Assembly (NCBI RefSeq): GCF_005406125.1
Contig: NZ_BIXZ01000001.1
Location: 1,302,001 to 1,366,000, forward strand
Direction of reading: 5' to 3'
DNA from: Haloarcula mannanilytica
GTDB lineage: Archaea > Halobacteriota > Halobacteria > Halobacteriales > Haloarculaceae
Length of the DNA: 64,000 bases
Below the pieces are notes generated by a model that worked only from the letters and a program-made list of their open reading frames with translations, did no database searches and had not been told where the DNA came from. A program made the translations under genes and the position numbers. Shown here in pieces: positions 47,519 to 56,413 of this stretch; the stretch's first letter is position 1; the number at the start of each line of letters is the position of its first letter.

Positions 47519-47529
47519 ATAATTATATG
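47519..47529 (+). promoter_or_regulatory. TATA-like box of the ArsR-type gene
   Basis: ATAATTATATG ends 21 bases before the ATG at 47550, a close fit to a leaderless haloarchaeal promoter. Confidence 0.55.
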
Positions 47530-47549
47530 AACAGGGCCAACTGCAGGGT

Positions 47550-47939
47550 ATGACCCAACAGACGGATCGGCTCGAACGACTCATCGCTGACGAGATCGGT
47601 GACTGCTGTGCCGCCGACGTCGAAACGCGACTCGAAACGCTGGAAGAGTACGATGCGGCAACACCCTCCCCGACAGAGATGGACCTCGATGCGGTACAGA
47701 CGCTCGGGAACGAGACGAGATACAACATTGTTCAGCTGCTGGTGACCGCTGACGACCCGCTCTGTGTCTGTGAACTCACTCATCTCATCGAGGTGAGTGA
47801 CAGCGCGATCAGCCACGCACTGTCGGACCTCCACGACGCTGGCCTCGTCAATCGCGAGAAGGACGGTCAGTGGCGGTACTACGAGCCGACGGACCGGGCG
47901 ACGGAGCTTATCGCGGCGCTGGATCGAACACGAAATTAA
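47550..47939 (+). CDS. ArsR-family metal-type transcription regulator
   Basis: 129 residues. A 45-residue N-terminal extension containing CCAADVETRLE precedes the winged helix: MDLDAVQTLGNETRYNIVQLL, then PLCVCELTHLIEVSDSAISHALSDLHDAGLVNREKDGQWRYYEP. The CVC in the alpha-3 region matches the As(III)/Sb(III)-binding C-V-C of classical ArsR, and a CC pair in the extension could add a ligand. It likely represses until metalloid binds. No arsenic efflux gene is adjacent, so its target is unclear. Confidence 0.88.
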   Translation: MTQQTDRLERLIADEIGDCCAADVETRLETLEEYDAATPSPTEMDLDAVQTLGNETRYNIVQLLVTADDPLCVCELTHLIEVSDSAISHALSDLHDAGLVNREKDGQWRYYEPTDRATELIAALDRTRN

Positions 47940-48006
47940 GTGCCAGAGCAGTAGTGACTGTCTCTATATCCCCATAGAGAGCGACATAGTGATCCTAGAA
48001 ACCGCT

Positions 48007-48210
48007 ATGTTCTGTGGCGATATACAACCGCGTATGCAAGCCAGCATCCCACGGCGAGCAACTGAGGCAGCAGCCGGCCACACATACGGGTGCCCGCTGT
48101 GTAACTGCGGTGCGGACAGTAAGGACGATATTTACTGTCATCTGCTGGTCTCACACCGAAAGAGCGCACTTGCTGATGCTCTCCTCGAACGGACTGACTG
48201 CGACCAGTAA
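48007..48210 (+). CDS. small C2H2-type zinc-finger protein
   Basis: 67 residues from ATG 48007; a second ATG at 48034 is possible. The C-terminal part has YGCPLCNCGADSKDDIYCHLLVSHRKSALADALL, where cysteines and a His-x-x-x-x-His spacing suggest a C2H2 or treble-clef zinc site. Short zinc fingers of this sort are common in haloarchaea. It lies 67 bases after the ArsR-type gene on the same strand and may be cotranscribed with it. Confidence 0.55.
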   Translation: MFCGDIQPRMQASIPRRATEAAAGHTYGCPLCNCGADSKDDIYCHLLVSHRKSALADALLERTDCDQ

Positions 48211-49004
48211 TCCGGTTGTCTGGCAGGAGCACGCCCTGTTGTTCACCGCCGTAATTGTTTGGCGCCAAGAGATTACGCGACGTATTTTCATAACAGCACA
48301 GGTATAGACGTATATTCGGATTATAGATATATAAGCTGCAGATCTGTCGCTCTTTTGTGCTGAGATTGCATTACATGAACCAATCATCGTCACTCTGTAT
48401 TGGTGACTCCTATTGTCGACAGTACGGAGATGACTTGTAGTCCGAATTGACGCCCCAGAGCCCGAGATCGCTCACGCGTGTCTGAGCCGCAGACACTGGA
48501 AAGCTGGCGAATATCTGGATCTATTTCCCGAATTTCAGGGGTTTCAGCTCGCTTCTCGGTTTCGTAGCCATAGTGAAATACCCTGAAGGTCTATTAAAAT
48601 AAATTAGATAGCGCTATATCAAATTGAGGAGGGCAACAAAGTAATCCCGGTCGAACCGTGATGACACTAATAACAGCCATACACGTGTTAGAGAGAGGGA
48701 CAGGATTTTATATTATGAGCGTCGTCCGACAGACCAGGCCAGTCACGGCGAGACGGTCACACGGAACACCGCGAACAGGAGACTGGAGCGGTGAGTTGTT
48801 TCCAAATCAGGGAACACTGCTCTGGTGCAGCAACTGTAAATTTCACAGAGCCACGGGTAACGGAAAGGTCTCTTATCCAGCAAGAGACTTCATGTCGGAA
48901 TAGATGGAGACAGTCGTTCACGAAGCTGGAACACAATGGGACCCCAGGCGGAACACCAATTACCGACCGAAGATCGTAGCGTCCCGGACGACTCCCGTTG
49001 CAGG
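48211..49004. other. AT-rich gene-poor stretch
   Basis: About 790 bases with lower GC than the flanks, many in-frame stops and no sustained third-position G/C bias. A minus-strand reading of the 48410-48600 zone gives an uninterrupted but startless peptide, and a plus-strand ORF (48658-48903) has no family resemblance or codon bias. It may hold decayed genes or a scar of lost DNA. Confidence 0.55.
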
Positions 49005-49769
49005 CTAGGAGTAGGTGACGTTGAGTTCGATGACGTTAGCGACTTCGAGAACCTTCTGTGGAAGTTCATCAGTAAACCGCTCGTCGCGGAACCGATTGGT
49101 CGGACCGGAGACGCTAATTGCACCGAGAACGGTACCGTTGTTGTTCAGGACAGGTGCTGCGACACACCGGAGTCCGTCCAGGCGTTCCTCATCATCGAAC
49201 GCGACGCCAGTCTCCCGAACAGTTTCCAGATCCGCTTCCAGTTCTTCCAGCGTACTGGCTGCCTCGTCGGTTTCGGAGCCGAGTCCGTGTCGCTCGCTGA
49301 TTGTTTCGACGCGCTCCGAGGGCAGATGAGCGAGGATGGCTTTTCCCAGGGCTGTCGAGTGGAGCGGCACGCGAGTGCCGACGTGGGCTTTCACCTGGAC
49401 GGCCTGTTCGCCGCGGGCGCGGTACAGATAGGTACCGCGACCGTGCTCCTCGACGAGGACGTTCGCCAGCTCGCCCGTCTCCGAGGCGAGGCGGTCGACT
49501 TCGGGTTTGGCAATGCGAAACAGTTTCTGTTGGTGCCTGGAATACGCACCCAGTTCCAGAAACCGGAGCCCGACCCTGTACTGGCCACCGTCGTTGACGA
49601 TGTACTCCTCCTGTTCGAGTGTGCTGAGGTAGTTGTGGATCGTGCTCTTCGGAAGGTCGAGGTGTCTGGAGAGTTCGGTGACGCCAGCACCGCCGAGCTC
49701 TTTGAGGCCGTTGAGTATCTGGAACGTCGTCTCGACAGATTTGACCGGATTTTGTGCCGTTCGTGCCAT
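49005..49769 (-). CDS. xacR: IclR-family regulator, probable XacR of the pentose cluster
   Basis: 254 residues from ATG 49769. N-terminal winged HTH (KSVETTFQILNGLKELGGAGVTELSRHLDLPKSTIHNYLSTLEQEEYI) and the IclR effector domain with HVGTRVPLHSTALGKAILAHL, LDGLRCVAAPVLNNNGTVLGAISVSGP. In Haloferax, XacR is an IclR-type regulator that activates pentose-catabolism genes. Here the gene is divergent from the xacF-type dehydrogenase with 251 bases between, and three downstream enzymes match the same pathway, so the assignment rests mainly on position. Confidence 0.78.
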   Translation of the reverse strand: MARTAQNPVKSVETTFQILNGLKELGGAGVTELSRHLDLPKSTIHNYLSTLEQEEYIVNDGGQYRVGLRFLELGAYSRHQQKLFRIAKPEVDRLASETGELANVLVEEHGRGTYLYRARGEQAVQVKAHVGTRVPLHSTALGKAILAHLPSERVETISERHGLGSETDEAASTLEELEADLETVRETGVAFDDEERLDGLRCVAAPVLNNNGTVLGAISVSGPTNRFRDERFTDELPQKVLEVANVIELNVTYS

Positions 49770-49987
49770 GTTTGAGTTATCAGCGTCGAAGCGAGACTGC
49801 GCCGCTCGGGGGACGGCCCGGGCGTCTACATCCGCGGTTCGGGGCGCAGCCAATACTGCATGTTCGTTATACAGGGATTGTCGACACTCTCTCATTTAAA
49901 CCCATCGCTCACACGCAACGAGAGCCCACGAGCGGGACTGGCGCGGCAACCTCCGGTTCCGATAGAAACAAAACGGGGATGGGAAAC

Positions 49988-49997
49988 GTGTAAGTAT
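49988..49997 (+). promoter_or_regulatory. TATA-like box of xacF
   Basis: GTGTAAGTAT lies 24-33 bases before the ATG at 50021, consistent with a leaderless start. Control by the divergent IclR-type gene is likely but no shared operator motif was found by eye. Confidence 0.45.
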
Positions 49998-50020
49998 CGG
50001 GGACGCGATGCATCGAACGT

Positions 50021-51472
50021 ATGACGCAGACGTACGAGAACTATATCGGTGGCGAGTGGACCGGAAGCGAATCCGGGGAGACACAGGACGTGACGAACCC
50101 GGCAGACGAGAGCGATATCGTCAGCACGGTTCCGGTGTCCTCGACAGCGGAAACCGACGAGGCGGTCGCCGCTGCGGTAGACGCGACGGACGAGTGGGCC
50201 GGAATGCCCGGGCCGGAACGCGGTGCGATCCTCCGCGAGACCGGGGAGATTCTGAAATCGCAGAAAGACGAACTGGCGGAAACGCTGACTCGTGAAGAGG
50301 GGAAGCCCCTCGGCGAAGCCGAAGGCGAGGTACAGCGGGCGATTGACATCTTCTACTACTACGCCGAAAAGGCTCGCGACTTCGGCGGCACCGTCAAACA
50401 GCCCAGTGGTGGCCGCGCCGGCCTGCAGACGAAGAAAGAGCCGATGGGTGTCGCAGCGCTCATCACGCCGTGGAACTACCCAATCGCGATTCCGGCCTGG
50501 AAGATCGCGCCGGCGCTTGCGGTCGGTAACACCGTCGTCATCAAGCCTGCGATGCAAGCGCCGACCGTCGGTGCGAAGATCATCGAGGCACTGGACGAGG
50601 CCGGCATTCCGGACGGCGCTATCAACCTGGTCTGTGGTCCCGGTAGCGAGGTCGGCGAACGGTTGACCACCCACGACGATGTCGACGTAGTGTCGTTCAC
50701 CGGCAGCGCCTCGGTCGGCGAGCACGTCTACGATCAGGCAACGAACAACGGCAAGCGAGCGCAGGCGGAGATGGGCGGGAAGAACCCGACCGTCGTCATG
50801 CCAAGCGCAGACGTAGACAAGGCAGCCGACATCGTCGGTGCCGGGGCCTTCGGCGGCACGGGCCAGGCCTGTACCGCGACCTCTCGGGCCATCGTCCACG
50901 AGGACGTGTACGACGAGTTCCTCGACGCCGTCGTCGACTACGCCGAGTCCCTAGAGATAGGGAACGGCCTCGAACGTGCAGGCATGGGGCCACACGTCAG
51001 CGAAGACGAACTCGCGGGGAGCCTGGAGTACATCGACATCGCACAGGACGAGGGTGCGACCCTCGAAACCGGCGGCGAGGAGCTCACCGGTGGCGAATAC
51101 GACGCCGGGAACTTCATCTCGCCGGCCGTCTTCTCCGATGTCGAGCCCGACATGCGCATCGCACAGGAAGAGGTGTTCGGCCCGGTGCTCGCCGTGATCC
51201 CCGTCTCCGACTTCGACGAGGGCGTCGAGGTCGCCAACGACATCGACTACGGACTCTCGGCCAGCGTCGTGACCGAGAAGATCGAGGAAGAAAACGAGTT
51301 CATCGAACGCTCCGAGTCCGGCGTGGTCAAGGTCAACGAGAAGACCACCGGGCTGGAGCTGCACGTGCCATTCGGCGGCCTCAAACGCTCCTCGACGAAC
51401 ACCTACCGCGAGCAGGGCGACGCCGGCCTGGAGTTCTTCAGCTACATCAAGACGGTGTACCGCAACAGCTAA
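50021..51472 (+). CDS. xacF: alpha-ketoglutarate semialdehyde dehydrogenase
   Basis: 483 residues, aldehyde dehydrogenase superfamily: ITPWNYPIAIPAWKIAPALAVGNTVVIKPA, cofactor loop FTGSASVGE, catalytic Glu250 (AEMGGKNP) and Cys284 (GGTGQACTATSR), and EEVFGPVLAVIPV. It would oxidise 2,5-dioxopentanoate (alpha-ketoglutarate semialdehyde) to 2-oxoglutarate, the last step of the oxidative pentose pathway. The name rests on neighbours xacA and xacD and on close resemblance to the haloarchaeal enzyme; other aldehyde substrates are possible. Confidence 0.85.
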   Translation: MTQTYENYIGGEWTGSESGETQDVTNPADESDIVSTVPVSSTAETDEAVAAAVDATDEWAGMPGPERGAILRETGEILKSQKDELAETLTREEGKPLGEAEGEVQRAIDIFYYYAEKARDFGGTVKQPSGGRAGLQTKKEPMGVAALITPWNYPIAIPAWKIAPALAVGNTVVIKPAMQAPTVGAKIIEALDEAGIPDGAINLVCGPGSEVGERLTTHDDVDVVSFTGSASVGEHVYDQATNNGKRAQAEMGGKNPTVVMPSADVDKAADIVGAGAFGGTGQACTATSRAIVHEDVYDEFLDAVVDYAESLEIGNGLERAGMGPHVSEDELAGSLEYIDIAQDEGATLETGGEELTGGEYDAGNFISPAVFSDVEPDMRIAQEEVFGPVLAVIPVSDFDEGVEVANDIDYGLSASVVTEKIEEENEFIERSESGVVKVNEKTTGLELHVPFGGLKRSSTNTYREQGDAGLEFFSYIKTVYRNS

Positions 51473-52197
51473 TCCAGGCGGCCACCGTCTCTGACGGCGA
51501 CATGATAGTTTCATAACAAAATATTTATATACTATTAATCACTACGTGCTATTGCTCTTGTCCACCGCAAGAGCGAGCGTGCAAAGTCATGGTCGTAGCC
51601 CAACCGACCGACGATGGTGGAACGGTCCCAGCATCGGCACTGTCTGTCCCGTACAGACGTTCCACTCTCGTTATTGCCCCAGCGTCTGCGCGTTTCGCTG
51701 CCAGTAAATACCACAGTCAGACCAGTCGCAGTGCAGCGAGAAACGGTGACTGACCGGTTGGGCACAGCACCGTTTCGTCATCGGCAGTCAGTGCACACGT
51801 CCCGTCCCACCGTATCGAACACAGCGGTGTGGCATTTCGAAGTGGGCACTCGCAGATAAGGGGTGGTTCGCAGTTCAGTACGTCTGTTCAGTATCGTGGA
51901 ACGGTTTCCGTAACGGGTGTACTGCCGTTATTCTCAATACCGGAATCTCGAAATGCAGGCGTATATCGCCGAGAGACGACCGGCAAAACGGCATTTTTCG
52001 CACAAAGGTATCGATCCGTCGTTGTAGTAATTCAGCAACGGTGGCTATTCGTCTGTCCCACTATAACAAACAATTATGTCACCTGTCGGGATTTGTTTGC
52101 TTAATGCATGAACTATCATTCGCCAGTTCGGAACAGTACGGACCAGCCCGGGTGTGCCAACGCAAGACATAATATCCAGCCAACCGATGCCAGCGTC
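51473..52197. other. long intergenic region inside the pentose cluster
   Basis: 725 bases without a convincing gene. A strong TATA-like TTTATATA (51524-51531) precedes a hairpin-like inverted repeat GCTCTTG / CAAGAGC (51554-51574) at the expected start of a transcript. Two short reading frames lack codon bias. A small RNA, the 3' end of xacF or a decayed gene are all possible. Confidence 0.5.
52168..52175 (+). promoter_or_regulatory. TATA-like box of xacA
   Basis: CATAATAT lies 23-30 bases before the ATG at 52198, fixing that ATG rather than the in-frame ATG at 52108 as the likely leaderless start. Confidence 0.55.
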
Positions 52198-53280
52198 ATG
52201 AACGTCGACGCGCTCACGGCCGGGTTCGACCGTCGAGACTGGCAGGAACGGACCGAAACCGACAGTCCGGTTCGGTTTGCGATGATCGGCGTTGGCTGGT
52301 GGACTACCGAGCAAGCGATGCCCGCAGTCGAGGCGGGAGACCTCTGTGAGACGACCGTCCTGGTCAGCGGCGACCGCGAGAAAGCAGCCGACGTTGCGGC
52401 GGATTCGGAGACGGTCGAGCACGCCATTACCTACGAGGAGTTCCACGACGGAGCCGCGAGCGACGCCTACGACGCCGTCTACATCGTCACCCCGAACGCC
52501 CGCCACCTCCCATTCGTCGAGACGGCGGCGGAACTGGATAAGGCGATACTCTGCGAGAAGCCGATGGAGGCCACCATCGAGCGCGCCGAACGGATGGTCG
52601 AAGTGTGTGACGACCACGACGCGACGCTGATGATCGCCTACCGGATGCACACCGAGCCGGCCGTCCGGCGAGCGAAAGACCTCATCGACGAGGGGTACAT
52701 CGGCGAGCCGCTGTTCATCCACGGCAACATGACCGAGCCAATCCTCGACCTCGTGCCCGACCCCGACCAGTGGCGGCTGGACTGGGAGCTTTCGGGCGGG
52801 TGTGCCGTCATGGACATCGGCCTCTATCCCCTGAACACGAGCCGGTTTCTGCTGGATGCCGACCCCGTCGCCGTCCGGGGGACGGTCGCCTCGGTGCAAG
52901 AGGAGTTTGCCGACGTGCCCGACGAACACGGCGCGTTCCAGCTTGATTTCCCCGGACACGTGTACGCGGTGTGTACTGCCAGCCAGAACGCCCATCTCGA
53001 CAGCCACATCTCCGTGCTGGGCACCGAAGGGAAGGTCCGCGTCGAACCGGCCTTCTACCCCTGGGACGACCGTGCGCTCCAGCTTTCCCACGAGGGAACG
53101 ACGGTCGATATCGACTTCGAGCAGATCGACCAGATGGAAGAGGAATTCGAGTACTTCGCCCACTGTCTGCTGACCAACACAGAACCCTACCCCGACGGCG
53201 AGCACGGCCTCGTGGACATCAAGACCATCAAGGCCGTCTACGAGGCCGCCGAGACAGAGTCGACGGTCACACTCGATTGA
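52198..53280 (+). CDS. xacA: D-xylose 1-dehydrogenase (NADP+), Gfo/Idh/MocA family
   Basis: 360 residues from ATG 52198. Rossmann fold (FAMIGVGWWTTEQAMPAVE), AYDAVYIVTPNARHLPFVETA, ILCEKPMEAT with the Lys-Pro of the family, and the substrate domain CAVMDIGLYPLNTSRFLLDADPV. Resemblance to the characterised xylose dehydrogenase of Haloarcula marismortui is near-identical from memory. It oxidises D-xylose to xylonolactone with NADP+. Downstream lie a metallo-hydrolase (45 bases) and xylonate dehydratase. Confidence 0.93.
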   Translation: MNVDALTAGFDRRDWQERTETDSPVRFAMIGVGWWTTEQAMPAVEAGDLCETTVLVSGDREKAADVAADSETVEHAITYEEFHDGAASDAYDAVYIVTPNARHLPFVETAAELDKAILCEKPMEATIERAERMVEVCDDHDATLMIAYRMHTEPAVRRAKDLIDEGYIGEPLFIHGNMTEPILDLVPDPDQWRLDWELSGGCAVMDIGLYPLNTSRFLLDADPVAVRGTVASVQEEFADVPDEHGAFQLDFPGHVYAVCTASQNAHLDSHISVLGTEGKVRVEPAFYPWDDRALQLSHEGTTVDIDFEQIDQMEEEFEYFAHCLLTNTEPYPDGEHGLVDIKTIKAVYEAAETESTVTLD

Positions 53281-53325
53281 GCGTCGCCACGGGACTTTTT
53301 GCCCCCGCCAGTCGTAGTTCGGAGC

Positions 53326-54192
53326 ATGGTTCAGTCAACGTGGGACGATTGGTTTGTCCGCGAGGAAATCGAAGCAACGGACCCCGGCGACGGCGTCACG
53401 GTCTGGTATCTCGGCTGTAACGGCTTCGTACTCCGCTCACAGTCGACGACGCTGTACATCGACCCCTACTTTGGGACCGGCGACCCGCCCAACCTCATCC
53501 GCATGATTCCGGTCCCAATAGACCCCGCCGACGCCACGCAGTGTGACGCGACGCTGGTCACACACGAACACATCGACCACATGCACCCGCCGTCGTACGG
53601 CCCGCTGGTTGAGGACTGCGAGGCAGACCTGTACGCTCCGTCGGGGTCGTACGAATCGCCGGAGTACGACGGCGATTTGCGGGCTCCAGACGCCCAACGC
53701 CACGAGATTGCCGTCGGCGACGAGTTCGCTGTGGGCGATTTCACCGTCCACGTCACCGGCGCAAACGACCCCGACTCAATCGAACCGGTGAGCTACGTCA
53801 TCGAACACGACGCCGGGACGTTCTTCCACGCCGGGGACAGCCGCCCCGCAGAGGCGTTTGCCGACGTGGGCAATCGGTTCGACATCGACGCGGGCGCGCT
53901 GGCTTTCGGGACTGTCGGCTCCATCTACGAGCCCGAGCCGGACTGTGGCGTCCGAACGAAGTGGTACATGGACGAAAACGAAATCATCGAGGCCGCGAAC
54001 CAACTTCAACTCACCCGCTTGCTCCCCGCCCATCACGACATGTGGCAGGGCGAGGCCGGCGACCCGAAGGTGCTACACGAACACGCGGCGTCCTTCGAGT
54101 ATCCGCGAGTCATCGAACCGCTGTACATCGGCTGTTCGGTGCGGCTAGACGAGCCCGGGATTCAGCGTGTCGGCGCGCTGGATGGGAACTGA
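53326..54192 (+). CDS. UlaG-like metallo-beta-lactamase fold hydrolase (candidate xylonolactonase)
   Basis: 288 residues from ATG 53326. Core motifs WYLGCNGFVLRSQSTTLYIDPYFG and THEHIDHMH (H80, H82, D84, H85) with later metal ligands near HAGDSRPAEAF and AHHDMW. The start strand and layout recall UlaG, the ascorbate-6-phosphate lactonase. Placed between the xylose dehydrogenase and xylonate dehydratase genes, it is a reasonable candidate for opening xylonolactone, a step served in Haloferax by an unrelated enzyme. Function inferred from position only. Confidence 0.75.
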   Translation: MVQSTWDDWFVREEIEATDPGDGVTVWYLGCNGFVLRSQSTTLYIDPYFGTGDPPNLIRMIPVPIDPADATQCDATLVTHEHIDHMHPPSYGPLVEDCEADLYAPSGSYESPEYDGDLRAPDAQRHEIAVGDEFAVGDFTVHVTGANDPDSIEPVSYVIEHDAGTFFHAGDSRPAEAFADVGNRFDIDAGALAFGTVGSIYEPEPDCGVRTKWYMDENEIIEAANQLQLTRLLPAHHDMWQGEAGDPKVLHEHAASFEYPRVIEPLYIGCSVRLDEPGIQRVGALDGN

Positions 54193-54237
54193 AGGGAGCG
54201 ACGGGGCCCCGTGTCGACAATCCGCGTGGCGGGGTAG

Positions 54238-54246
54238 CTTTAATAG
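54238..54246 (+). promoter_or_regulatory. TATA-like box of xacD
   Basis: CTTTAATAG lies 24-32 bases before the ATG at 54270, so xacD can be transcribed separately despite the 77-base gap from the hydrolase gene. Confidence 0.5.
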
Positions 54247-54269
54247 CCCAACCCCAGAAGGTTCTACAA

Positions 54270-55445
54270 ATGTCACCAACGATAACAAAGATCGAAAGCC
54301 GGGAATTCGAGTACCCCCTCGAAGACGTGGGGACCGACAAGCACGGCTTCAATCTGGTGTACGCGCCGGGGGAGACGACGACCCGGAAACTGTTCGGCGT
54401 TCGGATTCACACCGACGAAGGAATTACGGGCGAGTACGTCGGCGGCAACTCCCCGGCGGCCGCCCAGTACAACATCGTCGCACAGTACCTCATCGGCAAA
54501 GACCCACTGAAACGAGAGAAACACTGGTCGGAGTGCAAGCGCGCGCTCCGGAAGTACGACCGGATGGGCATCGGCCCTATCGACATCGCGCTGTGGGACT
54601 TTGCCGGCAAGTACTACGACGCCCCGATCCACGAGCTGCTGGGGACCTACCGCGAGCGCATTCCCGCCTACGCGTCGACGTACCACGGCGATGACGCCGG
54701 CGGGCTGGACTCGCCCGAGGCCTTCGCCGACTTCGCCGAGGAGTGCCGCGACGAGGGCTTTGGCGGCTTCAAGATCCACGGCTGGGGCGGCGGGGACGAC
54801 GCCCGGAGTCTCGACCGCGAGATCGAGGCCGTCCACGCCGTCGGCGAGGCCGTCGGCGACGAGATGGACCTCATGCACGACCCGGCCTGCGAACTGGAGA
54901 CCTTTGCCGACGCGCTGGAACTGGGCCGGGCACTCGACGAGCAGGGCTTCTTCTGGTACGAGGACCCCTTCCGCGACGGCGGCATCTCACAGCACGCCCA
55001 CAAGAAACTGGCACAGAAGCTCGATACGCCGATTCTCCAGACGGAACACATCCGCGGACTGGAGATCAAGTCCGATTTCGCCGCCAACGAGGCGACCGAC
55101 TTCCTTCGGGCCGACCCCGAGTACGACGCGGGCATCACCGGCGCGATCAAGGTGGCCCGCATGGCCGAGGCGTTCGGCCTCGACGTGGAGTTCCACGCGC
55201 CCGGCCCCGCCCAACGGCACTGCATCGCCGCCTGTCGGAACTCGAACTACTACGAGATGGCACTGGTCCACCCGGACTGCCAGAACACCCAGCCGCCGGT
55301 GTACGAGGGCGGCTACTCCGACCTGATGGACGCCGTCGACTCCGACGGGACAGTTAGCGTCCCCGACGGCCCCGGTCTAGGGGTGGAGTACGACTGGGGC
55401 TACATCGAGGACAACACCACCGGAAGCGTCCACACCTACGAATAG
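54270..55445 (+). CDS. xacD: D-xylonate dehydratase (enolase superfamily)
   Basis: 391 residues. Barrel motifs: IGPIDIALWDFAGKYYDAPIHELLG, FGGFKIHGWGGGDDARSLDREIE, the metal ligands in DLMHDPACELE and FWYEDPFRDGG, QTEHIRGLE, and a C-terminal YEGGYSDLMDA. It dehydrates xylonate to 2-keto-3-deoxyxylonate. Compared with gnaD at 17964 it is a distant member of the superfamily, with the HGWG region in place of KMN. The next pathway enzyme, a 2-keto-3-deoxyxylonate dehydratase, is not in the immediate cluster. Confidence 0.88.
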   Translation: MSPTITKIESREFEYPLEDVGTDKHGFNLVYAPGETTTRKLFGVRIHTDEGITGEYVGGNSPAAAQYNIVAQYLIGKDPLKREKHWSECKRALRKYDRMGIGPIDIALWDFAGKYYDAPIHELLGTYRERIPAYASTYHGDDAGGLDSPEAFADFAEECRDEGFGGFKIHGWGGGDDARSLDREIEAVHAVGEAVGDEMDLMHDPACELETFADALELGRALDEQGFFWYEDPFRDGGISQHAHKKLAQKLDTPILQTEHIRGLEIKSDFAANEATDFLRADPEYDAGITGAIKVARMAEAFGLDVEFHAPGPAQRHCIAACRNSNYYEMALVHPDCQNTQPPVYEGGYSDLMDAVDSDGTVSVPDGPGLGVEYDWGYIEDNTTGSVHTYE

Positions 55446-55486
55446 CGCCGCTGGCTTTCAGAGGGGCGTTTCCGCCCGGGCTAGAG

Positions 55487-56413
55487 CTACTCCGCCGCGT
55501 ACGCCCGGATACCGGTTTCGAGAATCTCGCGGTAACGGGCTACGTCGATGTCGACAGCGACGCGGTTGTTGGGGTCGTTGTCGGTCGTCCCGTGTTCGTC
55601 ACAGATGACCGCCCCGTGGCAGGGGCCGCCAGTCGTGTCTACCTCTAGATAGTACTCCTCGAAGTCGAGCACCGATTCGTCGATGATATCCGCGACGACG
55701 GCAGCGTCGTGGATGGCCGGCGCGTCAGCCAGCGGGTAGGTCCCGGAGTCGGGGCGGTAGTCGAGCCACTGGGCGATGGTCCCGCGGACGCCGCCGGCCT
55801 CGCGGTACTCCTCAATAAACTCGGGAGAGACGGTGGCGCGGTTGGTCACGTCGAGCCCGACCATCCGCGTGTCGGCGTCCTGCAGGACGCGACTGGCCGC
55901 CGCGGGGTCGTTGTGGAAGTTCGCCTCGGCCATCGGCGTCACGTTCCCGGTCGTCATGGCCGCCCCGCCCATGAGATAGATGTCGCCGACGAGGTCGGGC
56001 AAGCGGGGTTCCTTTGCCAGGGCAATCGCCAGATTCGGGAGCGGGCCGACGGCTGCAATCGTCAGTTCGTCCCCGTACTCGTGGGCGGCTTCGACGATTG
56101 CGTCGGCCCCGTGGATATCCCGCGTCTCGCCGTCGACATCGGGTATATCGCCGTGGAGGCCGTTCTCGCCGTGGATCCACTCGGCGGTGTCGAGGTCGTC
56201 CACGAGCGGACGGCCACAGCCCCGAGCCACCGGCACGTCGTACCCGCCGAGGGCCAGTATCGCGTGGGTGTTTTGCGTCGTGTTCTCGATAGTCGTGTTC
56301 CCGCAGACGGTCGAGAGGCCGACGACATCAACCGCGTCATGGCCGAGCGCCATCGCCAACATGACCGCGTCGTCACAGCCGGGGTCCGTATCGAAGAACA
56401 CTTTGCGTGACAT
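55487..56413 (-). CDS. inosine/uridine-preferring nucleoside hydrolase
   Basis: 308 residues from ATG 56413. The calcium/active-site DTDPGCDD (8-15), NTTIENTTQNTHAIL, GPLPNLAIALAKEP, MGGAAMTTGNVTPMAEANFHNDPAAA and the C-terminal HDAAVVADIID are diagnostic of IU-nucleoside hydrolases. It splits ribonucleosides to base plus ribose. Convergent with xacD (41 bases), so not in the pentose operon, though freed ribose is a pentose. Substrate range unknown. Confidence 0.92.
   Translation of the reverse strand: MSRKVFFDTDPGCDDAVMLAMALGHDAVDVVGLSTVCGNTTIENTTQNTHAILALGGYDVPVARGCGRPLVDDLDTAEWIHGENGLHGDIPDVDGETRDIHGADAIVEAAHEYGDELTIAAVGPLPNLAIALAKEPRLPDLVGDIYLMGGAAMTTGNVTPMAEANFHNDPAAASRVLQDADTRMVGLDVTNRATVSPEFIEEYREAGGVRGTIAQWLDYRPDSGTYPLADAPAIHDAAVVADIIDESVLDFEEYYLEVDTTGGPCHGAVICDEHGTTDNDPNNRVAVDIDVARYREILETGIRAYAAE

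Noticed and set aside
48658-48903. 81-residue ORF in the AT-rich gap
   Set aside because: No haloarchaeal third-position bias or family resemblance; probably non-coding or a relic.
51614-51859. 81-residue ORF between xacF and xacA
   Set aside because: Basic low-bias translation without homology cues; the region looks regulatory or non-coding.
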